NCBI GenBank assembly: GCA_963811585.1
Contig: CAWERR010000006.1
Location: 496,001-560,000 of the forward strand
Direction: 5' to 3'
Source of the DNA: JACDHG01 sp963811585
GTDB taxonomy: Bacteria; Actinomycetota; Actinomycetes; Propionibacteriales; Nocardioidaceae
Length of the DNA stretch: 64,000 bases
Both the position numbers and the translations under genes were made by a program. This document shows positions 33,969 to 46,320 of the stretch, one piece after another. The notes under the pieces are model-generated. The model was not told the DNA's origin. It was given only the letters and a program-made list of their open reading frames with translations, and made no database searches. Within the stretch, counting starts at the first letter, position 1. Every line of letters starts with the position of its first letter.

Positions 33969-35423
33969 TTACGGCGTCCGGCCGGAGCGGTAGGCGGGTG
34001 CGACGCCGTTGATGGCATCGCCCATCCGGTGGATGCGGAGCGCATTCGTCGAGCCCGGGATGCCCGGCGGGGACCCCGCCACGATCACGACGTTCTCACC
34101 CTCCTTGACCCGTCCGATGTCGAGCAGGGACCGGTCGACCTGCATGACCATCTCGTCGGTGTGGTCGACGCTCTCGCCGAGGAACGTCTCGATCCCCCAC
34201 GTCATCGCGAGCTGCGACCTCACCACCGACTCCGGTGTGAAGCAGAGCACCGGCACCTCCGACCGGTAGCGCGACAGCCGGCGTGCGGTGTCGCCGGACT
34301 GGCTGAACGCGACGAGGTACTTGGCGTCGATGCGTTCGGCCACCTCGGCGGCCGCCTTCGCGATGATGCCGCCGCGCGTCCGCGGCTCCCAGTGGATCGC
34401 TGCCATCCGGGCCAGGCCATGGTTCTCGGTTGAGGCGATGATGCGGGCCATCGTCTCGACCGACTCGATCGGGTACTCCCCCACGCTCGTCTCCCCCGAC
34501 AGCATCACGGCATCGGCACCGTCGAGCACCGCGTTCGCGACGTCGGACGCCTCCGCTCTGGTGGGGCGGGGGGCGTGGATCATCGACTCGAGCATCTGCG
34601 TCGCGACAACGACCGGCTTCGCGTTGCGCCGAGCGACTTCGACCACCCGCTTCTGCAGGAAGGGCACGTCCTCAAGGGGCATCTCGACGCCGAGATCGCC
34701 TCGGGCAACCATGACCCCGTCGAAGGCGCTGATGATCTCGTCGATGTGGTCGATCGCCTGGGGCTTCTCGATCTTCGCGATGACGGGAAGCCAGCGTTTC
34801 TCCTCGTCCATGATGCGACGTACGTCGATCACGTCATCAGCCGAGCGAACGAACGACAGCGCAATCATGTCGGCGCACAGGTTGAGCGCCCAGCGCAGGT
34901 CTTCGATGTCCTTGTCGCTCATCGCCGGGACGCTCACCAGAACGCCAGGCAGGTTGATGCCCTTGCCGTCACTGAGCCGGCCGCCAGCCTCGACTCTGGC
35001 CGTCACGTCGGTGTCGGTCACAGCAGTGGCGATGAGACGCACGTTGCCGTCGTCGATCAGGATCTCGTCACCGGGAGACACGTCGTCCGGCAAGCCGTCG
35101 TACGTCGTGCAACATGAGTCCTGGTCGCCGTCGACATCTCGGGTCGTGATGGTGAAGACGTCACCCCGCTGCAGCTGGATTGGCCCACTACTGAACTTGC
35201 CGAGTCGGATCTTCGGTCCCTGCAGATCGACGAGAATGCCGACGGCATGGCCGCTCTCGTCGGATGCCTGCCGCACCATCTGGTAGACGGCCTCGTGGTC
35301 GGCGTACGTGCCGTGGCTGAGGTTGAGCCGGGCGACGTTCATCCCGGCGTCTACCAGCTCTCGGATCTTCTCCTGGGTGGACGTGGCAGGCCCGAGGGTG
35401 CACACGATCTTCGCTCTCCGCAC
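33969..35423 (-). CDS. pyk: Pyruvate kinase
   Basis: The final ATP-yielding step of glycolysis, phosphoenolpyruvate plus ADP to pyruvate. The 484-residue protein begins RRAKIVCTLGPATST, then MNVARLNLSHGTYADH. It has the catalytic Lys in VIAKIEKPQAIDHIDEI, the metal site in VMVARGDLGVEMP, and VVVATQMLESMI. A C-terminal allosteric domain follows (LVAFSQSGDTARRLSRYR). The GTG at 35423 lies six bases after TAGGCT at 35430-35435, probably leaderless. It is next to nagZ and gltD on the same strand. Confidence 0.97.
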   Translation of the reverse strand: MRRAKIVCTLGPATSTQEKIRELVDAGMNVARLNLSHGTYADHEAVYQMVRQASDESGHAVGILVDLQGPKIRLGKFSSGPIQLQRGDVFTITTRDVDGDQDSCCTTYDGLPDDVSPGDEILIDDGNVRLIATAVTDTDVTARVEAGGRLSDGKGINLPGVLVSVPAMSDKDIEDLRWALNLCADMIALSFVRSADDVIDVRRIMDEEKRWLPVIAKIEKPQAIDHIDEIISAFDGVMVARGDLGVEMPLEDVPFLQKRVVEVARRNAKPVVVATQMLESMIHAPRPTRAEASDVANAVLDGADAVMLSGETSVGEYPIESVETMARIIASTENHGLARMAAIHWEPRTRGGIIAKAAAEVAERIDAKYLVAFSQSGDTARRLSRYRSEVPVLCFTPESVVRSQLAMTWGIETFLGESVDHTDEMVMQVDRSLLDIGRVKEGENVVIVAGSPPGIPGSTNALRIHRMGDAINGVAPAYRSGRTP

Positions 35424-35429
35424 GTGACG

Positions 35430-35435
35430 AGCCTA
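35430..35435 (-). promoter_or_regulatory. -10 element of a leaderless promoter (pyk)
   Basis: TAGGCT on the minus strand ends six bases before the pyk GTG, with no ribosome site between. Confidence 0.5.
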
Positions 35436-35493
35436 CCCAGCAGCAGCCGTCGCGGCGGTGTCCGTCCACCCGCTGGCTACGTCAGCCGAAAGG

Positions 35494-36965
<1,472 letters not shown>

Positions 36966-36973
<8 letters not shown>

Positions 36974-39900
36974 GGAGAGCCCCCATCATCGCTGCGGTCG
37001 TGTCGTCCTCGTTGAGGCCGTCGCGTTCGGCCGCCGCCTTGGCCTCGAGCACCCGGCGGTAGTCGCGCGGCATCACTTCAGTGAACCTCCGGCGCGCGGA
37101 CGCCCATTCGAGCGTGAGCGCCTCGGCCACGGGAGAGCCCGTCTCCTCGGCATGGCGCTGCACCCAACGGCGTACGACGACAGCCGCCTCGTCGGACAGC
37201 GGCCCTAGGTCGACGAGCTCGTGGTTGACCCGGCCCACATCGAGGTCGAGGACGTAGGCCACGCCGCCGCTCATACCGGCCGCGAAGTTTCGGCCAGTGG
37301 GGCCGAGCACGACGACTTCGCCACCCGTCATGTACTCGCAGCCATGGTCGCCGACGCCTTCGACGACGAGGGACGCACCGGAGTTGCGCACGGCGAAGCG
37401 TTCGCCCACCTGTCCGCGGATGAACACCTCACCACTTGTCGCGCCGTAGGCGATGACGTTCCCGGCGATGATCTGGTCCTCGGCGATGAAGGTGGCGTCG
37501 AGCTCGGGGCGCACGACGATGCGGCCACCCGACAAACCCTTGGCGACGTAGTCGTTGGCGTCGCCTTCGAGTCGCAACGTGATGCCACGTGGAAGGAACG
37601 CACCGAACGACTGGCCGGCCGAGCCGGTGAAGCTGAGGTCGATCAGCTCGTCGGCCAGGCCCTCCGGATGAGCCTTCGTCACCTCGTGGCCCAGCATCGT
37701 GCCAACCGTGCGGTTGACGTTGCGCACCGCCAGCCGGGCACGCACTGGCTCACCCGCGAAGATCGCCGGCTCGCACAGCCTGATGAGCTCGTTGTCGAGT
37801 GCCTTGGCAAGCCCGTGGTCCTGCGGCACGGTCTGGTGGCGCGCGGCCCCAGCTGGCAACGCCGGCACGTGCAGCACGGGCGCGAGGTCGAGGCCGGATG
37901 CCTTCCAGTGATCTACCGCAGCCCGCGTGTCGAGCACCTCGGCGTGACCGATGGCTTCGTCGAGCGAGCGGAACCCGAGCTCGGCGAGCAGCTCCCGCAC
38001 CTCCTCGGCAATGAACTCGAAGAAGTTCACGACGTACTCCGCTTTGCCGCGGAAACGCGATCGCAGCACCGGGTTCTGGGTGGCGATGCCGACGGGACAA
38101 GTGTCGAGATGACAGACCCGCATCATGATGCAGCCGGACACGACCAATGGTGCGGTGGCGAAGCCGTACTCCTCGGCACCGAGCAGTGCGGCGATCATGA
38201 CGTCGCGACCAGTCTTCAGCTGGCCGTCGCACTGGACGACGATCCGGTCGCGCAATCCGTTGAGCAGCAGGGTTTGCTGCGTCTCGGCAAGCCCGAGCTC
38301 CCACGGCCCACCGGCGTGCTTGAGCGATGTCAGCGGAGCCGCACCCGTCCCACCGTCGTGGCCGGAGATCAGTACGACGTCGGCGTGCGCCTTCGACACA
38401 CCAGCGGCGACAGTTCCGACGCCGATCTCCGACACGAGCTTGACGTGGATGCGCGCGGACGGGTTGGCGTTCTTGAGATCGTGGATCAGCTGAGCCAGGT
38501 CTTCGATCGAGTAGATGTCGTGGTGCGGCGGCGGCGAGATGAGTCCGACGCCCGGCGTCGAGTGCCGGGTCTTCGCCACCCACGGGTAGACCTTGTTCCC
38601 GGGCAGCTGTCCGCCCTCGCCAGGCTTGGCACCCTGCGCCATCTTGATCTGGATGTCGTCGGCGTTCGTCAGGTACTCGCTCGTGACGCCGAACCGCCCC
38701 GATGCCACTTGCTTTATGGCGCTGCGCCGCTCGGGGTCGTGCAACCGTGCTGCGTCCTCGCCACCTTCGCCCGTGTTGGACTTCCCGCCCAGCAAATTCA
38801 TGGCGATCGCAAGAGTCTCGTGTGCCTCCTGGCTGATCGAGCCGTACGACATGGCACCGGTGGAGAAGCGTTTGACGATCGCGGAGACCGGCTCGACCTC
38901 GTCGATCGGCACCGATGCGCGGCCGGCTGCGAAGCCGAGAAGCCCGCGCAACGTCATCAACTGGGCCGACTGGTCGTCGACGAGCTTCGTGTACTGCTTG
39001 AAGACGTCATAGCGACCGGACTGCGTCGAGTGCTGCAGCCGGAACACGGTCTGTGGGTCGAACAAATGCGGCTCGCCCTCACGGCGCCACTGGTACTCGC
39101 CGCCGATGTCGAGCTTGCGATGGGGCGGCGGGATGCCGTTCAGCGGGTAGGCGCCGCGGTGTCGGAGGGCGACCTCCTCGGCGAGCACGTCGAGCCCCAC
39201 CCCACCGAGCTTCGACGTCGTACCCGTGAAGTAGCGGTCGACCACGTCGGCGGCCAGCCCGACAGCCTCGAAGATCTGAGCACCGGTATAGGACGCCACC
39301 GTGGAGACGCCCATTTTGCTCATCACCTTCAGCACGCCCTTGCCGAGCGCCTTCACCAGGTTGCGGACCGCCTGCGCGGGCTCCACGTCGGTGAGATGCA
39401 CCCGCGACCGCGCCAAGTCCTCGACGGACTCCATCGCGAGGTAAGGGTTGACGGCCGCCGCGCCGAAGCCGATCAGGAGGGCGACGTGGTGGACCTCGCG
39501 GACGTCGCCGGCCTCGAGCACCAGCCCGACCTGGGTGCGCGTCTTCTCCCTGACCAGATGGTGGTGGACGGCTCCGGTCATGAGGAGTGAGGGGATCGGA
39601 GCGACATCGGCCGTCGAGTGGCGGTCGGACAGCACGATGATGCGCGCACCGTCGGCGATCGCGGCGGAGACTTCAGCGCAGATGGCATCGAGCCGGCTCG
39701 CCAGCGCGTCCGCGCCACCGACGACGTCGTACAACCCGTGTACGACGTACGTCGAGTAGCCCGGTAGGTCGCCGTCGCGGTTGATGTGGATGATCTTCGC
39801 GAGCTCGTCGTTGTCGATGACGGGGAAGGGTACGACGACCTGGCGGCATGACGCCGGGCCAGGCTGCAGCAGGTTGCCCTCCGGCCCCAGCGTGCCGGCG

Positions 39901-41510
39901 AGCGACGTCACGAGCTCCTCGCGGATCGCGTCGAGCGGTGGGTTGGTGACCTGGGCGAACAGCTGGCTGAAGTAGTCGAACAGCAGCCGCGGCCGCGCCG
40001 AGAGGGCGGCGATCGGGCTGTCGGTGCCCATCGACCCGATCGGCTCTGCCGCGACGCGCGCCATCGGCGCCAGCAGTATCCGCAGCTCCTCCTCGGTGTA
40101 GCCGAACACCTGCTGGCGCCGGGTCACGGAGCGATGGGTGTGCACGATGTGCTCGCGCGTCGGCAGGTCCTCAAGCTTCATCAACCCGGCGTGCAGCCAC
40201 TCGTCGTACGGCGCCTCGGCCGCCAAGGTGTCCTTGAGCTCGTCGTCCTCGACGATGCGCAGCTCATTGAGGTCAACGAGGAACATCCGCCCCGGCTGCA
40301 GCCGACCCTTGCGGACGATCGAGCTCGGCTCGAGGTCGAGGACGCCAACCTCGGAGGCAAGCACAACGAGGCCGTCGTCGGTGACCCAGTAGCGCGAGGG
40401 CCGCAGTCCGTTGCGGTCGAGCACGGCGCCGATCTGCGTCCCATCGGTGAACACCACGCATGCCGGCCCGTCCCACGGCTCCATCAGGGTCGAGTGGAAC
40501 TCGTAGAACGACCGACGACCCGGGGTCATCTCCGTGTGGTTCTCCCAGGCCTCGGGGATCATCATCAACACCGAGTGCGGCAACGAACGACCACCCAGGT
40601 GGAGGAGCTCGAGCACCTCGTCGAAGGATGCCGAGTCGGAGGCGTCGTCGGTGCAGATCGGGTAGACCCGGCCGAGTCCTTCACCCGGCGACCCCGCAGT
40701 CCCGTGCCCGAAGAGGTCGGACTTCAAGAGGGCTTCGCGGGCACGCATCCAGTTGCGGTTGCCTTTGACGGTGTTGATCTCGCCGTTGTGGGCGATGAAC
40801 CGGTAGGGGTGCGCGAGTGGCCACGAGGGGAACGTGTTGGTCGAGAAGCGGGAGTGCACGACCGCCAGCGCCGACTCCATCCGCGGGTCGGTCAGGTCCG
40901 TGAAGAAGTTGTCCAGCTGGTCTGTGGTGAGCATCCCCTTGTAGCAAAGGGTTCGCGACGACAGCGACGGGAAGTACACGTTGGTGTCGTGCTCGGCACG
41001 CTTGCGCAGACAGAAGGCCATCCGCTCCAGCCCCATACCGACCACGCGGCTCGCCTCGCCGGTGACGAACAGCTGCTCGAACGCGGGCATGCACGCCTTC
41101 GAGAGGGAGCCCAGGAGGCTCGTGACGGTCGGCACCGGCCGCCAGCCGACGACCCGCAACCCCTCTTCGGCGGCCAAGTCCTCGATGTGGGCCTTCGTCT
41201 TCGCGATCTCGTCAGCGTCGCCTGGCAAGAAGGCGGTGCCGACGGCGTAGCTCGCTGCCGGCGGCAGCTCGAAGTCGCACACGTCGCGCAGGAACCGGTC
41301 GGGGACCTGCAGCAGGATGCCGGCGCCGTCGCCTGAGTCGGGCTCGGCGCCCGATGCGCCACGGTGGTCCAGGTTTCGCAGGGCGGTCAGGGCCTTCTCG
41401 ACGATGTCATGGGAGGCGACGCCGGTCAGTGTCGCAACGAAGGCGACTCCGCAGGCATCGTGCTCGTGGCGTCCGTCATACAGCCCTTGGGGCGGGGGGA
41501 CAGCTCGCAT
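36966..41510 (-). CDS. gltB: Glutamate synthase large subunit
   Basis: The large subunit makes two glutamates from glutamine and 2-oxoglutarate. From the ATG at 41510 it has 1514 residues. The amidotransferase Cys is Cys20 (HEHDACGVAFVATL), exposed after removal of a short propeptide. The FMN-binding synthase barrel and its 3Fe-4S cysteines (MRVCHLDTCPVGIATQ, near residue 1130) follow, then the C-terminal right-handed glycine-rich helix (VEGVGDHGCEYMTGG). The frame is intact over 4.5 kb. GGGAGAC precedes the ATG. A longer reading to 41609 would place the Cys too far in. Confidence 0.96.
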
Positions 41511-41737
41511 TGGCAGGTCTCCCGTCGTCGTCCATCGACGCGGCTCGTGGCCGGTGTGCGGATGGCCATTGTGATGATGGCCAGTGTGGAGGGGGGAACG
41601 GGACGACATTGGCCCTGATGATCGGTGAGACTACACGACCACACCCGTCGCAAGCAGCAACGCGGCCACGCCCCGAGATGGGGCAGCCAGCGCCAAAACG
41701 GCGTCATTCGAGGCTGCACCGACGAGGGCGCCGCGGC

Positions 41738-42718
41738 CTAACTGCTGGGGTCGGGCTTCGGTGGTGGGGAAGCGCGGGTCTGGTCGCTGTCGACGGGTGT
41801 GGTCGCGACAGCGTCCTCGTCGTCAGGCCCGGTGCCTGCTTCCGCGTCATCGTCGTCGTCCGCGTCCAGCTCGTCGTCCGTGCTCTCGTCGTCAGGCGGC
41901 GGCTCGACTTCGGTCTCTCGGCCTGGGTGGAGGCGCCCGACGATGACGAAGTACACCGCCGCGAGCACGAAGAGAAGGATCGACGTCCACACGTTGAGCC
42001 GGACAGCGAAGAACTCGTTGGCCTCGTCGACCCGGAGGTACTCGATCCACCCGCGACCTGCTGTGTAGGCCATCACATAGACCGCGAACGCTCGGCCGTA
42101 CCCGAGCTTCAGGCGCCGGTCGAGATAGATCACCAGGCCAGCGACTCCGAAGTCCCAGAGGCACTCGTACAGGAACGTCGGGTGGAAGGTTCGCTCGTCG
42201 AGCGCGTCGGCTGGCCGGTGTGAGGGGTCGATCTCGAGTCCCCATGGCAGCGAGGTCGGCCGGCCGTACAGCTCCTGGTTGAACCAGTTGCCAAAGCGGC
42301 CAATGCCTTGGGCGATCGCGATGCCAGGGGCCAGCGCGTCTGCGAAGGCACCGAACTTGATGTTGCGCCGGCGGCAGCCGATGTAGGCGCCGAGCGCGCC
42401 GAAGGCGATCGCGCCCCAGATGCCAAGCCCGCCTCGCCAGATATACAACGCGGTGATGGGGTCCTGGCCGTCGCCGAAGTACAGCTGCGGATCAGTGAGG
42501 ACGTGGTAGATCCGGCCACCGACGAGACCGAAAGGCACCATCCAGACCGCGACGTCGCCGACGGTGCCGGGACGTCCGCCGCGGGCAACCCAGCGACGGT
42601 CGCCGAGCCATACGGCGACGATGACACCGAGGATGATGCACAGGGCATAGCCACGGATCGGAAGGGGTCCGAGGTGCCAGACACCGTCGCTCGGGCTCGG
42701 GATAGAGGCTAGGTACAT
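41738..42718 (-). CDS. lgt: Prolipoprotein diacylglyceryl transferase
   Basis: The first enzyme of lipoprotein maturation, adding diacylglycerol to the lipobox cysteine. The 326-residue membrane protein has about seven hydrophobic segments, the signature GIGRFGNWFNQELYGRPT, and HPTFLYECLWDFGV. The last 60 residues are a soluble, highly acidic tail (DDELDADDDDDAEAG) not needed for catalysis and typical of actinobacterial Lgt. The window encodes several lipoproteins it would process. TAGGTT lies nine bases before the ATG, so the leader may be very short. Confidence 0.95.
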   Translation of the reverse strand: MYLASIPSPSDGVWHLGPLPIRGYALCIILGVIVAVWLGDRRWVARGGRPGTVGDVAVWMVPFGLVGGRIYHVLTDPQLYFGDGQDPITALYIWRGGLGIWGAIAFGALGAYIGCRRRNIKFGAFADALAPGIAIAQGIGRFGNWFNQELYGRPTSLPWGLEIDPSHRPADALDERTFHPTFLYECLWDFGVAGLVIYLDRRLKLGYGRAFAVYVMAYTAGRGWIEYLRVDEANEFFAVRLNVWTSILLFVLAAVYFVIVGRLHPGRETEVEPPPDDESTDDELDADDDDDAEAGTGPDDEDAVATTPVDSDQTRASPPPKPDPSS

Positions 42719-42769
42719 TGCGGGAGCAACCTACCCTGCCCATCGGCGCGAAGTCTCATGACACAGCCG

Positions 42770-43426
42770 TCACTGCGCGGCGAGTTTGGTGATGTCGGCG
42801 GCCATGTCTTCGACGGGAGTGCCCTCGGTCCAGAGAACCGGGGCAGCATCGCCCTTGAACCCGATCACCTGAGCGCCGTGGCCGACGTCATACCCACCGC
42901 TCGGAAGCTCTTGCTTACCCTCGATGGCGACGCCCATCTCGTCTGCAGCGCGGACGATCGTCTGCAACTCGCCGGTGAGTCCGACGAAGTCGTCGTCGTA
43001 GCGGTCGAGGTAGGTCCGCAGGACTTCTGGGGTGTCGCGGGCCGGGTCGGTCGTGATGAACACCATCTGCGTGTCATCTCGGACGTCGTCGGGAAGCTGG
43101 AGGAATGCCTGCGTGATGTCGCTCATCACCAGCATGCACACGTCCGGGCAGTGCGTGTAGCCGTAGAAGACGACCGTGACCGGGTAGGCCGTGTCGGTGA
43201 CGAGGTTGAAGTCTCTGCCGTTGGTCGCAGTCAACGTCACGTCGGGCATCTCGTACTCGGTCGTGATTTCGGCTCCCCTGAACGTGTCGTTCTGCTCGAC
43301 GTTCGAGATCTCCGCACCGCCGGGGTTGTCGGTGTGCTCAGAGTTTGCGTCGTCGCCGGTGCCACCACATGCGATCGTCAGAAGGCCGACGCCCAGCAAC
43401 GACAAGGCGAAACGCAGGGAGGTCAT
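42770..43426 (-). CDS. SCO1/SenC-family copper-binding lipoprotein
   Basis: SCO proteins deliver copper to, or reduce, the CuA site of cytochrome c oxidase on the outer face of the membrane. The 218-residue protein has a signal peptide ending in the lipobox LTIAC (Cys20). The thioredoxin-like domain follows with the copper motif GYTHCPDVC (Cys93, Cys97) and the distal His in YDVGHGAQV (His183). As the sequence stands, the codons upstream are in frame with trpA without a stop. Re-initiation at the ATG at 43426, or a base error, separates the two products. The ribosome site is weak. Confidence 0.88.
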   Translation of the reverse strand: MTSLRFALSLLGVGLLTIACGGTGDDANSEHTDNPGGAEISNVEQNDTFRGAEITTEYEMPDVTLTATNGRDFNLVTDTAYPVTVVFYGYTHCPDVCMLVMSDITQAFLQLPDDVRDDTQMVFITTDPARDTPEVLRTYLDRYDDDFVGLTGELQTIVRAADEMGVAIEGKQELPSGGYDVGHGAQVIGFKGDAAPVLWTEGTPVEDMAADITKLAAQ

Positions 43427-44248
43427 CGCAAGTTCAACTTCACGGTGGCGCTCATAGTTCCCCGCGCACCCCCGTGCAAGCTCCTTCGTCAGGGCGGTCA
43501 CGGCCCGGATGGCCTCCGGCAGCCCATCGGCGTCGAGGACGACCCGGACGATTGCGCTACCGACGATGACTGCATCGGCGTATGACGCGACCTCGGCCGC
43601 CTGTTCGCCAGACGACACGCCAAGTCCTACTCCGATTGGGAGGTCGGTGGTCTCGCGCGTACGTCGTACGAGCTCGGCGCCTGCGCTGCTGGTCTGCTCA
43701 CGCGCCCCCGTCACCCCCATCACCGCTGTGGCATACACGAAGCCCCGGCAGTGTGCGCTCGCCAGCTTGAGGCGCTCCGTGCTCGACGAGGGGGCGACCA
43801 GGAACACCTTGTCGAGGTCATGGCGGTCCGCCGCCGCGATCCACTCGGCAGCTTCGTCGGGGATCAGGTCGGGCGTGATGAGACCCGCGCCTCCGGCGTC
43901 GGCGAGTGCGGCCGTGAACTTCTCGACGCCGTACCGCTCGACCGGGTTCCAGTAGGTCATCACGAGCGTCGGCACGCGCGCGGCGCTGGCCTCGACAACG
44001 GTGAAGACATCGGTCGTGCGTGCGCCAGCTTTGAGCGCAGCCTCGGCGGCGGCCTGGATGGTTGGGCCGTCCATCACCGGGTCGGAGTAAGGAAGGCCAA
44101 CCTCGACCGCGTCGACACCGCCGGCGACCATCGCGTCGATCAGCTCGATCGAGCCGTCCACGGTCGGAAAGCCTGCCGGCAGGTAGCCGACGAGAGCAGC
44201 CCTCCCCTCTGCGCGTGCCGCGGCGATCGCCGGGCCGACACTCGTCAT
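43423..44248 (-). CDS. trpA: Tryptophan synthase alpha chain (3' end shifted into the SCO1 gene as written)
   Basis: TrpA cleaves indole-3-glycerol phosphate and channels indole to TrpB. The TIM barrel shows LVGYLPAGFPTVDGSIEL, then VEVGLPYSDPVMDGPTIQ (catalytic Glu), and VPTLVMTYWNPVERYG. After VTALTKELA the sequence reads through into the SCO1 gene. Deleting one G from the five-G run (43469-43473) gives a stop that overlaps the SCO1 ATG as ATGA, the pattern used throughout this cluster. The end given assumes that correction; uncorrected, the frame continues to 42770. Its ATG overlaps the trpB stop. Confidence 0.88.
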
Positions 44249-45450
44249 CGCTTGGCTTCGTCGATGAGACCAAACCAGCGCGCCGCGGTGTCCATGTCCT
44301 TGTCGCCGCGTCCCGACAGACAGACCACGAGCACCGAGTCTGGGCCGAGCTCCTGTGCAACGTCGTACGTGCCGGCCAGGGCATGCGCGCTCTCGATGGC
44401 AGGGATGATGCCTTCGGTCTTCGCCAGGGCGACCATGGCGTCCATGGCCCGGGCGTCACTGATCGGGGCGTACGTCGCCCGGCCGGTCTCGGCGAGCCAC
44501 GCATGCTCAGGTCCGACGCCGGGGTAGTCCAGACCGGCGGAGATCGAGTGGGACTCGGTGGTCTGACCGTCCTCGTCCTGCAACAGATACGACCGGGTGC
44601 CGTGGAGCACACCCACCTGGCCGGCAGTGATGGTGGCTGCGTGGCGTCCCGTCTCGTAGCCGTCGCCGCCCGCTTCGAAGCCGTACAGCCGCACGTCCGC
44701 GTCGTCGACGAACCCGGTGAAGAGGCCGATCGCGTTCGACCCGCCGCCGACGCAGGCGATGGCGGCGTCCGGCAGGCGCCCGAGCAGGTCGAGACTCTGG
44801 GCACGGGCCTCGTCGCCGATCCCGCGGGTGAAGTCGCGAACCATCGCCGGGAACGGGTGCGCACCCGCCGCGGTTCCCAGCAGGTAGTGCGTCGTGTCGA
44901 CGTTGGCGACCCAGTCGCGCAACGCCTCGTTGATCGCGTCCTTGAGGGTGCGGCTACCGCTGGTGACGGGCACGACCTCGGCGCCGAGCATCCTCATCCG
45001 GGCAACGTTGAGGGCCTGGCGCTCGGTGTCGACCTCCCCCATGTAGACCACACAGTCGAGCCCGAAGTAGGCGCAGGCGGTGGCGGTGGCGACGCCGTGC
45101 TGGCCCGCCCCGGTCTCGGCGATGACCCGCTTCTTGCCCATGCGCTGCGTCAACAGCGCTTGACCGAGGACGTTGCGCACCTTGTGGGCGCCCGTGTGGT
45201 TGAGGTCTTCTCGCTTGAGCAGGACTCGAGCACCGGCAACCTCGGAGAAGCGGCTGGCGTCGTACAGCAGGCTTGGCACCCCGCCGTACTCCGCGAGTAG
45301 TCGCTGGAAGTCCGACTTGAACTCGTCGTCAACCATGGCCGCACGCCAGTACTGCTCGAGCTCGTCGAGCGGCGCGATCAGCGCCTCGGGCATGAAACGT
45401 CCGCCGAAGCGACCGAAGTGGCCGGACGCGTCTGGCATCGGGTCAGTCAT
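44245..45450 (-). CDS. trpB: Tryptophan synthase beta chain
   Basis: The PLP enzyme that joins indole and serine to make tryptophan. The 401-residue protein has FGRFGGRFMPEALIAPLDEL at the start, the Schiff-base Lys90 in REDLNHTGAHKVRN, and GAGQHGVATATACA. CVGGGSNAIGLFTGF binds the PLP phosphate. The C-terminal VCLSGRGDKDMDT completes the site. It lies 14 bp after trpC and is coupled to trpA. Confidence 0.97.
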   Translation of the reverse strand: MTDPMPDASGHFGRFGGRFMPEALIAPLDELEQYWRAAMVDDEFKSDFQRLLAEYGGVPSLLYDASRFSEVAGARVLLKREDLNHTGAHKVRNVLGQALLTQRMGKKRVIAETGAGQHGVATATACAYFGLDCVVYMGEVDTERQALNVARMRMLGAEVVPVTSGSRTLKDAINEALRDWVANVDTTHYLLGTAAGAHPFPAMVRDFTRGIGDEARAQSLDLLGRLPDAAIACVGGGSNAIGLFTGFVDDADVRLYGFEAGGDGYETGRHAATITAGQVGVLHGTRSYLLQDEDGQTTESHSISAGLDYPGVGPEHAWLAETGRATYAPISDARAMDAMVALAKTEGIIPAIESAHALAGTYDVAQELGPDSVLVVCLSGRGDKDMDTAARWFGLIDEAKR

Positions 45451-45464
45451 CGAGAGTTCTTTCG

Positions 45465-46271
45465 TCAGTGTCGTTGTCTCAGCGCCGGGTGTGCCCCGGC
45501 AGCTACCAGGTCGGACACCATGGTGCGGGGGTCTTTGCCGGTCACGAGCGTCTCGCCCACGAGCACGACGTCGGCGCCGGCTCGCGCGTAGTCGATCACG
45601 TCGTGCGGGCCACGCACACCGGACTCAGCCACCCGCACGACGCTGTCGGGGAGCAATGGTGCGATGCGGCCGAACGTGCTGCGGTCGACGTCGAGCGTCT
45701 TCAGGTTGCGGGCGTTGACACCGACGAGGTCGGCCCCCGCCTCGATGGCTCGTATCGTCTCCTCTTCGGAGTGGACCTCGACGAGCGGCGTCAAGCCGAT
45801 CGACCTGGCGCGGTCGATGAGGCAGCCGAGCTCGTTGTCGTCGAGCGCCGCGACGATCAGTAGAGCCAGGTCGGCCCCAGCTGCTCGTGCTTCCCACAGC
45901 TGGTACGACGTCACGATGAAGTCCTTGCACAGCACGGGTATGTCGACGCAGGCCCGGACGGCACGCAGGTCCTCGAGCGTGCCGCCGAACCGACGCTCCT
46001 CTGTGAGAACGCTGATCGCTGCAGCGCCGCCGGCTGCGTATGCCGTGGCGAGTGCGGCGGGGTCGCTGATCGTGGCGAGCGGGCCGCGGCTCGGGCTGGA
46101 GCGCTTGACCTCGGCGATCACGGAGACACCGGCGGCGCGGTAGCCGGGCATCGGGTCGAGCGCTTGCCGTTGACGTACGGCCATGGCTTTGAGCTCGTCG
46201 AGGCTCACCACGGCCTGACGTGCGGCGAGGTCCTCACGCACGCCGACGATGATCTCCTCGAGCACAGACAT
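45465..46271 (-). CDS. trpC: Indole-3-glycerol phosphate synthase
   Basis: This enzyme closes the indole ring from the anthranilate-derived intermediate. The 268-residue TIM barrel has VIAEVKRSSPSRGPL (catalytic Lys and phosphate site), VPVLCKDFIVTSYQLWEAR, VEVHSEEETIRAIEAGADLV and VNARNLKTLDVD, in the usual order. It is upstream of trpB in the trp gene block. No TrpF domain is fused, so isomerase activity must come from elsewhere, most likely PriA. Confidence 0.96.
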   Translation of the reverse strand: MSVLEEIIVGVREDLAARQAVVSLDELKAMAVRQRQALDPMPGYRAAGVSVIAEVKRSSPSRGPLATISDPAALATAYAAGGAAAISVLTEERRFGGTLEDLRAVRACVDIPVLCKDFIVTSYQLWEARAAGADLALLIVAALDDNELGCLIDRARSIGLTPLVEVHSEEETIRAIEAGADLVGVNARNLKTLDVDRSTFGRIAPLLPDSVVRVAESGVRGPHDVIDYARAGADVVLVGETLVTGKDPRTMVSDLVAAGAHPALRQRH

Positions 46272-46320
46272 CGCTACTGCGGTGCCATCGGCTCGAGCGC
46301 CTGAAGGGTCGAGTGCACGA

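Noticed and set aside
42770..44248. TrpA-SCO1 fusion enzyme as the primary gene model
   Set aside because: One-base correction in a G run restores separate genes with a normal ATGA overlap, and the SCO1 part has its own signal peptide and lipobox. Kept as a finding, not as the annotation.
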